A stretch of DNA of 16,427 bases from Alphaproteobacteria bacterium (lineage in GTDB: Bacteria > Pseudomonadota > Alphaproteobacteria > Rhizobiales > Aestuariivirgaceae): assembly GCA_024279045.1 (NCBI GenBank), contig JAJRRZ010000004.1, positions 1 through 16,427 of the forward strand, read 5' to 3'. Below are positions 6,867 to 13,350 of this stretch, piece after piece; the first letter of the stretch is position 1; the number at the start of each line of letters is the position of its first letter. The notes beneath the pieces were generated by a model. That model made no database searches, was not told where the DNA came from, and saw only the letters and a program-made list of their open reading frames with translations. The position numbers were made by a program, and so were the translations under genes.

Positions 6867-8084
6867 ATGACAAAGGCAAGCGAAAAGGGCCGGGCCGTGG
6901 CCGCCGCCGAGCAGGCACCGCTGTCGTCGCCAGCATCCGCGCCAACATCCGCGCCGTTGACGGTGCTGGGTATCGAGACTTCGTGCGACGAGACGGCTGT
7001 TGCCGTGCTGCGCCTGCACCCCGCACCGCCCGGCGAGGACGGGCCGGGGCGCGCGGAGGTGCTGGCCGACATTGTCTATTCGCAGGTGAAGGAGCATGCG
7101 GCCTTCGGCGGCGTGGTGCCGGAAATCGCCGCACGGGCGCATGTGGCGCTGCTCGACCGGCTGTTGCGTGCAGCGCTTGATGAAGCGGGCCTGCGCTGGC
7201 GCGATATCGACGCGGTGGCAGCCACCGCCGGGCCGGGGCTGATCGGCGGGCTGCTGGTGGGGCTGATGAGCGCAAAGGCCATAGCCCTGGCGCACCGTGT
7301 GCCGCTGCTGGCGGTGAACCATCTGCAGGCCCATGCGCTCTCGCCGATGCTGGCCGGGGCGGGCGTGCGTCCGCCCTACCTGCTGCTGCTGGTTTCCGGC
7401 GGGCATACACAGCTCATTTCGGTGGATGACATCGACCGCTACCGCCGCCTTGGCACCACCATCGACGACGCGTTGGGCGAGGCCTTCGACAAGGTGGCGA
7501 AGATGCTCGACCTGGGCTATCCCGGCGGTCCGGCGGTGGAGCGGCTGGCGGCGCAGGGCGATGCGGCGCGGTTCGATTTTCCGCGCCCGATGCTGCGCCG
7601 CGAGGAATGCCATTTCTCTTTCTCCGGGCTGAAAACGGCAGTGCGTACGGCCATCCTGGATCTGGCGGGCAGTGGCGCGGCAACGCAGAACGGTGGTTCA
7701 TCGTTGCGCGAGCAGGACAGGGCCGACATCTGCGCCAGCTTTCAGCAGGCGGTGGTGGACACGCTGGCCGATCGGGTGCGTTGCGCCATGGGGCGGTTTC
7801 GCGGCCTGCATCCACAGGCGCGCCAGCCGTGGCTGGTGCTGGCCGGGGGCGTGGCGGCCAATGCTGCCATTCGCGCCGCGTTGGAGGAAGTGGCACGGGC
7901 GGAAGGCTTCCGGCTGGCCGCGCCACCGGTGCGGCTGTGCACCGACAACGCGGTGATGGTGGCCCATGTCGGGGCGCTGAAGCTGGCGCGCGGCGAGGTG
8001 GACGGGCTGGATGTTTCCGCCCGCCCGCGCTGGCCGCTGGACGAGGCCGCCGAGCCGGCCCCGTTCGCCGGGGTGAAAGGCTGA
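6867..8084 (+). CDS. tsaD: tRNA N6-adenosine threonylcarbamoyltransferase
   Basis: This ASKHA-fold protein transfers threonylcarbamoyl to A37 of ANN-decoding tRNAs, working with TsaB and TsaE on threonylcarbamoyl-AMP made by TsaC. Visible features are ETSCDET (37-43), VPEIAARAH (84-92), metal ligands in HLQAH (His152, His156), SGGHTQL (177-183), the Asp-rich DDALGEAFDKVAKMLDLGYPGG region (about 200-221), the HFSFSGLKTAV motif (249-259), GGVAANAA and CTDNA (Asp360 as third metal ligand). At 405 residues it is longer than the usual about 345. The excess is an Ala/Ser/Pro-rich N-terminal extension of about 31 residues, a short insertion at 51-62, and a low-complexity tail. No other ATG lies before the core, and the ribosome site is weak. 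It is followed after 27 bases by the YcxB-like gene. Confidence 0.96.
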   Translation: MTKASEKGRAVAAAEQAPLSSPASAPTSAPLTVLGIETSCDETAVAVLRLHPAPPGEDGPGRAEVLADIVYSQVKEHAAFGGVVPEIAARAHVALLDRLLRAALDEAGLRWRDIDAVAATAGPGLIGGLLVGLMSAKAIALAHRVPLLAVNHLQAHALSPMLAGAGVRPPYLLLLVSGGHTQLISVDDIDRYRRLGTTIDDALGEAFDKVAKMLDLGYPGGPAVERLAAQGDAARFDFPRPMLRREECHFSFSGLKTAVRTAILDLAGSGAATQNGGSSLREQDRADICASFQQAVVDTLADRVRCAMGRFRGLHPQARQPWLVLAGGVAANAAIRAALEEVARAEGFRLAAPPVRLCTDNAVMVAHVGALKLARGEVDGLDVSARPRWPLDEAAEPAPFAGVKG

Positions 8085-8111
8085 GAGAAGAGCTGAAGAG
8101 GATATGGGCGG

Positions 8112-8642
8112 ATGAGTGGCAAGCGGCCCATCGAGCTGCATTACGTGCTGGACGAGGATACCTTCCTGCAGGCCAGCCAGGCGCTGTGGCGGCGCAACCG
8201 GCGGCAGCGGCGCATTCAGGTGCGTGGCTGGCTGCTGGCCGCGGCGCTGCCGGCAACGGCCTTTCTGGCGTTGCGATACGGCATGTGGTTCACCTTCTTT
8301 GCGGTGATTGCGCTGGCGCTGTTGCATTTCGTTTTCGACTGGCCGCTGACGCGCGCCTTTGCGCGGCGCGGATTTCGCCAGTTGCCCGCCGCCAACCAGC
8401 CGTTTCGCTGGCAGATCGGCGAGGATGGCCTGCGGCTGTGGCTGGGCGAGGGCGCACAGGCGCAGCAAGCGGAGATCGGCTGGGATCAGCTCACCGGCAT
8501 CACCGAGGACGAGGCGGGCTTCATCCTGCACCAGCCGCACAACGTGCACCATTGGTTGCCGAAAGCCGCCTTCACCGATGTGGCGGATGCACAACGTTTC
8601 ATGGAGCTGTTGCGCAACAGAGCGCCCGGGTTCAGCCGGTGA
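8112..8642 (+). CDS. YcxB-like membrane protein
   Basis: The 176-residue protein has a charged N-terminus, two hydrophobic segments (about residues 40-57 and 60-77), and a C-terminal cytoplasmic beta-rich domain. The C-terminal pattern (IGWDQLTGITEDEAGFIL, then HHWLPKAAF, then a short helix) fits the YcxB-like, PH-like domain family, whose function is unknown. The ATG at 8112 has AGAGGA nine bases upstream, and the gene lies 27 bases after tsaD, so the two are probably co-transcribed. Its last 11 bases overlap the end of the convergent DmsBC-like gene. The family assignment rests on pattern only. Confidence 0.65.
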   Translation: MSGKRPIELHYVLDEDTFLQASQALWRRNRRQRRIQVRGWLLAAALPATAFLALRYGMWFTFFAVIALALLHFVFDWPLTRAFARRGFRQLPAANQPFRWQIGEDGLRLWLGEGAQAQQAEIGWDQLTGITEDEAGFILHQPHNVHHWLPKAAFTDVADAQRFMELLRNRAPGFSR

Positions 8643-10548
8643 AGATGCGCTTGAACTGATCCCACTTTTCTTGCCAGGTGGTTTCGCGGATGGTTTTCAG
8701 CAGCTCCTGCACATCGAATTTGTGGTGCTTCTCGTACGCTACACCCAGTTGCGGCATGTCGGCCAGGCCGACTTCACGGGCATGCTCCACGAAGCCGGGG
8801 TTTTTCCAGAAGTAGGCGCCCGGCATGGTGGTGGGCACCACCACGGCGAAGAACAGCGCCCGGCCCAGCAGGCTCTGGGCAACGGCCAGCAGCGCCAGCA
8901 GCACGAACAGCGGTGCGCCGAAGGACAGCCCGCCATTCATCAGCGGCGTGGTGATGGTGATGATGCCGGCCAGCGCCGTGGCCACGCCTAGCAGGCCGAG
9001 GCGAAGCCGGAAGGTATGGCCGTAGGTGGTGGTCATGAACAGCCAGGAGACCGCCGCCTCGCTGCTGGCCTTCTCCTGCTCGCGCCATTGCACCAGCAAC
9101 CCCGCCGACTCCAGCAGCAGGCCAAGAAAGGCCAGCGAGGCCAGCGAGGCCAGCAGCCCGGGTGTTGCCGCACCGCCGATGAGGCTGGCGATGCCGAGGA
9201 GCATGCTGCCCAGCGACAGCCCCGTGCCGAGGAAGCTGGCGGCGGTGTGCCAGTGATCCCAGTAGGGCCGCGCGGGGATACGGTAGAGCCGATACATGTA
9301 GTAGCCGCCATAGGCCAGCCCGGCCAGGGCGGTGGCAGCGAACAGCTCGCTCATGCCTCGTGCGAAAGCGTTGTCGAACAGGGCGAAGAAGGCATGCGCC
9401 GCCAGCGAGCCGAAGAACACCGACACACCGGCGATCTCGCGGCTGACGGGGGAGAGGCGCAGGTTGTAGAAGCCGCGGTAGAAGCGGTGCGGCCTGCCCA
9501 GGTGCATGTTCAGCTTGAACAGGCCGAAGGCGGCCAGCGCCACCATCACCCACAGCAGCGGCGCGAACATGCCGGAAGCCGATACATCGGCCAGTGGCGC
9601 AATGCCGAACCAGCGCGAGAGGGTGAGCAGCACGAAGGCGCCCATCACCGCCTGCACCGACAGGGTGAAGGCGACATGGGCCATCTCGTGGCTCTTCAGC
9701 AGCTTCTTCAGGTTCCATTCCACCGGCGGGCGTTTCGATTCGTCCACCTCCGGCACGTAGCGGCCCTGCTGCTCGTCCAGATGATATTGCACCGGCAGCG
9801 AATCCACCCGCTTCACCTCGCGCTCCAGGGTCTTCATCTGCTGAAAGCGGATGTTGGGATGGGTGATGGACGGATCGGGAAAGCCGGGAATGGACAGTTC
9901 CGCCTGCACGCGGTTGTCGGGGATTTCCTCGATAACGCCGAAGTCCAGCGCATTGCCCAGGCAGGCGGCCACACAGGCCGGCTTCAACCCCACCTCCAGA
10001 CGGTCGACACACATGTTGCACTTGCTCACATGCCCGGCCACCGGGTCGAGCTGCGGGGCGTTGTAGGGGCACACCCAGGTGCAGTAGCCGCAGCCAAAGC
10101 AGATGTCCGGATCCTGCAGCACCGCGCCATATTCGGCATACTTGGTGTAGGCGCGCGTGGGGCAGCCCTTCAGGCACACCGGATCCTCGCAGTGGTTGCA
10201 GGCCATGGAGATATTGAGCCGTCGATAGGCCGGATAGGTGCCGCATTCCACGATGCCGACGGAGCGGAAATTCAGGTGCGCCGGCGTGCCGTTCTTCTCC
10301 GCGCAGGCCGTCTCGCAGGCATGGCAGCCGATGCAGTTGTCGGCGTTGAAGTAGAAGCCATGCTGCTTGTAGCGGTTGGGATTGCGCAGGTTGTGCCCCG
10401 GCTCGTCGCCATTGACGATGAACGGCTCTTCGCGCAGCGGGCTGTCTTCCGGCACGGTGTCGATGGGCGCGCCCCACTGCGTGCGCTCCTTCGTTGCCTT
10501 GCCGGTGAGCAGGGCGTATTCCGGTTCGTTGTCGCGGCGGTTGAACAT
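8632..10548 (-). CDS. DmsB-DmsC fusion: four-cluster ferredoxin plus quinol-oxidising membrane anchor of the nitrate reductase
   Basis: The 638-residue protein joins two subunits that are separate in DMSO reductase. The N-terminal part is DmsB-like with all 16 cysteines in four groups (residues 72-82, 117-129, 150-160 and 177-196), enough for four [4Fe-4S] clusters. After a linker (about 205-285) comes a DmsC-like anchor with about eight hydrophobic helices (about 290-312, 327-347, 372-392, 400-418, 438-458, 463-486, 515-535, 545-572) and a soluble tail. No twin-arginine or Sec signal is visible, so the clusters should face the cytoplasm. The start follows the nitrate reductase gene by 21 bases and has GGGAG seven bases upstream. 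By family knowledge and context it likely passes electrons from quinol to the nitrate reductase. It is the last gene of the operon and overlaps the convergent YcxB-like gene by 11 bases. Confidence 0.9.
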   Translation of the reverse strand: MFNRRDNEPEYALLTGKATKERTQWGAPIDTVPEDSPLREEPFIVNGDEPGHNLRNPNRYKQHGFYFNADNCIGCHACETACAEKNGTPAHLNFRSVGIVECGTYPAYRRLNISMACNHCEDPVCLKGCPTRAYTKYAEYGAVLQDPDICFGCGYCTWVCPYNAPQLDPVAGHVSKCNMCVDRLEVGLKPACVAACLGNALDFGVIEEIPDNRVQAELSIPGFPDPSITHPNIRFQQMKTLEREVKRVDSLPVQYHLDEQQGRYVPEVDESKRPPVEWNLKKLLKSHEMAHVAFTLSVQAVMGAFVLLTLSRWFGIAPLADVSASGMFAPLLWVMVALAAFGLFKLNMHLGRPHRFYRGFYNLRLSPVSREIAGVSVFFGSLAAHAFFALFDNAFARGMSELFAATALAGLAYGGYYMYRLYRIPARPYWDHWHTAASFLGTGLSLGSMLLGIASLIGGAATPGLLASLASLAFLGLLLESAGLLVQWREQEKASSEAAVSWLFMTTTYGHTFRLRLGLLGVATALAGIITITTPLMNGGLSFGAPLFVLLALLAVAQSLLGRALFFAVVVPTTMPGAYFWKNPGFVEHAREVGLADMPQLGVAYEKHHKFDVQELLKTIRETTWQEKWDQFKRIFTG

Positions 10549-10569
10549 CGTTCGCTCCCGTCGGATGCG

Positions 10570-12792
10570 TCAGAAGGTGCGCATCTCCATGCACAGCCTG
10601 GCGGCTTCTTCCTGGTTGTCGATCTTCTCGATGCGGCAGGCCTGCTGCTTGTAGGCCGGCTGGCGCGAGTGCGGGTCGAGCAGGCCGAGGGTGAGGCGGT
10701 TGGTGGCGTTGTGGAAATGAAACGGCATGAACACCATGTTGTAGGGCACCCGGCCGGTGGGCATGGCCATGGCGATGGCATCGCCGCGGCGGCTGACCAG
10801 GCGCACGTATTCGCCATGGCGAATGCCCAGATCACGCGCCGCATCGGGGTTGATCTCGATGAAGGGAATGGGGCTGAACTTGTTGTTGTTGGCGATCTTG
10901 CCGGTCTTGGTGCGGCCATGCCAGTGCTCCACCAGCCGCCCGGTGTTCAGCCAGAAGGGATATTCCTCGTCCGGATGCTCGTTGTTGTCTTCCCACGGCA
11001 GGGGGATGAGCTTCGCTTTGCCGTCCGGGTGCATGAAGCTGGCGGGGCGGGTATAGAGCCGCACGCCGCCTTGCCTGGGCGGCTCGCCACGCTTGCGCTT
11101 CTCTTCCACGTAGGGCCACTGAATGCCGTGGTGCTTGTCGATCAGCTCGTGATCCATGCCGGTGGAATCGGACAGCCGCCCGCGCGAGAGCTGCTTCATC
11201 TCGTCGAACACTTCCGATGCGCTTTCGGGGAAGGTGAGCGGTTTCTTGCCCTGCTTCTCGCGCTCGGCATTGAAGCGTTCGGCCAGGCGGTTGAACACCC
11301 ACAGATCGGGCTTCGCCTCGCCTGGCGGGTCGATCACCGGCTTGACCAGATTGACGCGGCGCTCGGTGTTGGTCATCACGCCGTGCTTTTCCGCCCAGGT
11401 GGCGCCGGGCAGATAGAGATGGGCATATTGCACCGATTCGGCATCGAAATAGCAGTCCTGCACACAGCAGAACTCCAGCTGCTCCATGGCGCGGCGCACC
11501 CGTGAGGTATCGGGCAGCGAGGTGAGTGGATTGGTGGCCACCAGCCACAGTCCCTTGATCTCGCCGGCCTCCATGGCCTTGTAGATATCCGTCTGCGTCA
11601 GGCCGCGCTTTCTGGGCAGGAATTCCTCGTCGATGCCCCAGAATTCGGCCACCTCCTTGCGGTGCTCGGCATTTTCCAGCGCCCGGAAGTTGGGCAGCCC
11701 GGAGGTGGAGCCCCACTCGCGCGTGCCCATGGCGTTGCACTGGCCGGTAATCGACAGCGGCGTGCCGCCGGGCTTGCCGACATTGCCGGTGATCAGCGCC
11801 AGGTTGTTGATGCCGACCACGCCATCGGAGCCGTGGGTGGACTGGTTGATGCCCATGGTCCACACCTGCATGGCGGCCTTCGCGCGGGCAAAGGCACGCG
11901 CCACGGTAACGATGGTGTCCGGGTGAATGCCGGTGATCTGGCTGGCGCGATCGGGCGTCCATTTGGCCACTTCGGCCTTCAGTTCCTCCAGCCCGGTGCA
12001 GTTTTTCTCGATGTATTCCCTGTCTTCCAGCCCCTCGGCGAAGATGACGTGCATCATGGCGTTCATCAGGGGCACGTCGGTGCCGGGGTTGACGGGCAGG
12101 TGCAGCGAGGCGCCCTGCGCCAGTATGGTAACGCGCGGATCCACCGCGACGATGGGAAAGCCGCGCTTCTCGTGCGCCTCCTTCAGCCGCCAGTACATCA
12201 CCGGGTGCTGCTCGGGCATGTTGGAGCCCCAGGCGATGAGATAATCGGTGTGCTCGAAGTCCTCGTAGCAGCCCGGCGGGCCGTCGGAGCCGAAGCTGCG
12301 CTTGTAGCCGGACACGGCAGAGGCCATGCACAGGGTGGTGTTGCCGTCATAATTGTTGGTGCCGATCAGCCCGCGGGTGAGCTTGCCGAGGGTGTAGAAC
12401 TCCTCGTTGAGCATCTGGCCGGTGGAGATGATGGCAAAGGAATCGGGGCCGTATTTCTTCTGGATGCGGCGGATTTCGGAATACAGCCGATCCAGCGCCG
12501 AATCCCAGTTGCTCTGCTGCCACGGGGCGCGGATGTGTTCGCGCTCCATCACCCGTTCGCCACGGCCCGGCGAGCGGAACACCTCGTATTCGAAAATACC
12601 CTTCAGGCACAGCTTGCCGCGGTTCACATCGGCCTCGGCATTGCCGCGGCAGGAAACGGGCATGCCGTTTTCATCCAGCCCGATGTCGATGGAGCAGCCG
12701 GTGGAGCAATAGCCGCAGGTGGCGGTGCGCCACTCCACCACGGGCTTTTCATACAGGTTCACCGGGTTCTTCTTCGTGCGCCCGAACAGCAT
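10570..12792 (-). CDS. nasA: Assimilatory nitrate reductase catalytic subunit (NarB/NasA family molybdopterin oxidoreductase)
   Basis: The 740-residue protein reduces nitrate to nitrite. An N-terminal [4Fe-4S] site has Cys26, Cys29, Cys33 and Cys62 (CGYCSTGC, then GKLCLKG). The molybdenum ligand is probably Cys155 in LCMASAVSGYKRSFGSDGPP, a segment typical of NarB/NasA. It continues with AWGSNMPEQHPV, VDPRVT, TGNVGKPGG, GQCNAMGTREWG and a C-terminal molybdopterin-binding domain (NTGRLVEHWHGRTKTG). It ends without the BFD-like [2Fe-2S] domain found in longer proteobacterial NasA, so it resembles ferredoxin-dependent cyanobacterial NarB in size. No twin-arginine signal is present, which points to the cytoplasm. 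The start has GGGAGA about eight bases upstream. It lies 34 bases after nirD and 21 before the DmsBC fusion, which is the likely electron donor. Confidence 0.93.
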   Translation of the reverse strand: MLFGRTKKNPVNLYEKPVVEWRTATCGYCSTGCSIDIGLDENGMPVSCRGNAEADVNRGKLCLKGIFEYEVFRSPGRGERVMEREHIRAPWQQSNWDSALDRLYSEIRRIQKKYGPDSFAIISTGQMLNEEFYTLGKLTRGLIGTNNYDGNTTLCMASAVSGYKRSFGSDGPPGCYEDFEHTDYLIAWGSNMPEQHPVMYWRLKEAHEKRGFPIVAVDPRVTILAQGASLHLPVNPGTDVPLMNAMMHVIFAEGLEDREYIEKNCTGLEELKAEVAKWTPDRASQITGIHPDTIVTVARAFARAKAAMQVWTMGINQSTHGSDGVVGINNLALITGNVGKPGGTPLSITGQCNAMGTREWGSTSGLPNFRALENAEHRKEVAEFWGIDEEFLPRKRGLTQTDIYKAMEAGEIKGLWLVATNPLTSLPDTSRVRRAMEQLEFCCVQDCYFDAESVQYAHLYLPGATWAEKHGVMTNTERRVNLVKPVIDPPGEAKPDLWVFNRLAERFNAEREKQGKKPLTFPESASEVFDEMKQLSRGRLSDSTGMDHELIDKHHGIQWPYVEEKRKRGEPPRQGGVRLYTRPASFMHPDGKAKLIPLPWEDNNEHPDEEYPFWLNTGRLVEHWHGRTKTGKIANNNKFSPIPFIEINPDAARDLGIRHGEYVRLVSRRGDAIAMAMPTGRVPYNMVFMPFHFHNATNRLTLGLLDPHSRQPAYKQQACRIEKIDNQEEAARLCMEMRTF

Positions 12793-12826
12793 GGTATCCG
12801 TCTCCCGCTCGTTTGCGCCCCTGAAT

Positions 12827-13138
12827 TCACAGCTTCAGGAAAACACGTCCGTCTTCCACTTTCACCTCGTAGGTGCGGGTTTTTCCCTCATCCGGGCCGG
12901 TGGCCTCGCCGGTTTTCAGGTCGATGACCCAGTTGTGCAGCGGGCAGGCGACGCGGCAGTCGTGCACGATGCCTTCCGACAGCGGTCCGCCCTGGTGCGG
13001 GCACTTGTTGTCCAGCGCATAGATCTGGCCATCGCCGGCATGAAACAGGGCGATGTCGCCGTGCTTCGTCTTCACCACCCGCGCCAGCAGCGGCGGGATG
13101 TCCGCCACTTTGGCCACTTCCACCCAATTATCCGTCAT
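12827..13138 (-). CDS. nirD: Nitrite reductase small subunit, Rieske-type
   Basis: The 103-residue protein has a Rieske fold with a complete ligand set: Cys46 and His48 in CPHQGG, Cys65 and His68 in CPLHNW. It is the partner of NirB in NAD(P)H-dependent reduction of nitrite to ammonium. Some enterobacterial NirD proteins lack these ligands, but this one should hold a [2Fe-2S] cluster. I chose the ATG at 13138 because AAGGA lies about ten bases upstream. An in-frame ATG at 13147 would add three residues. It follows nirB after 212 bases that contain a palindromic repeat and a hairpin, and precedes the nitrate reductase gene by 34 bases. Confidence 0.93.
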   Translation of the reverse strand: MTDNWVEVAKVADIPPLLARVVKTKHGDIALFHAGDGQIYALDNKCPHQGGPLSEGIVHDCRVACPLHNWVIDLKTGEATGPDEGKTRTYEVKVEDGRVFLKL

Positions 13139-13180
13139 TGCATCCATTTCCTTGCCTGTTTTTCTGTTTCATGCCGATTG

Positions 13181-13267
13181 CGTCATTGCCGGGCTTGACT
13201 TGGCAATCCAGGGCAACCGGCTGTGCGCGCACCGCTTCAGATGTCCGGGCCAGGCCCGGGCATGACG
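13181..13267. repeat. Palindromic intergenic repeat between nirB and nirD (alphaproteobacterial CGTCATTGCCGGGC type)
   Basis: The element starts CGTCATTGCCGGGCTTGAC and ends GGCCCGGGCATGACG, so the ends are inverted copies (CGTCAT/ATGACG) and the outer arms of about 28 bases match imperfectly. A core with CAATCCAGGGCAACCGG lies between. From memory this resembles a family of short dispersed palindromes common in alphaproteobacterial intergenic DNA. It is transcribed within the operon and would fold into a long hairpin. Only one copy is present here, so its repeat status needs the genome. Confidence 0.7.
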
Positions 13268-13276
13268 GAGAAGCAG

Positions 13277-13318
13277 TGCCTGGCCATTTCATTGCCATGC
13301 AGTTGCCATGGCCAGGCA
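13277..13318 (-). other. 11-bp perfect hairpin after nirB
   Basis: TGCCTGGCCAT (13277-13287) and ATGGCCAGGCA (13308-13318) are perfect inverted arms around a 20-base loop. The hairpin begins about 32 bases after the nirB stop in the transcript. No T run follows, so it is probably not an intrinsic terminator. It may shield the nirB 3' end or mark a processing site. Confidence 0.5.
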
Positions 13319-13350
13319 ATTGCCCACAGCCACGCCTTGCTCGGCTCCAT

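Noticed and set aside
9016..11505. An 829-codon plus-strand open frame opposite the DmsBC and nitrate reductase genes
   Set aside because: It spans two well-supported genes on the other strand, crosses their junction, and shows no recognisable motif.
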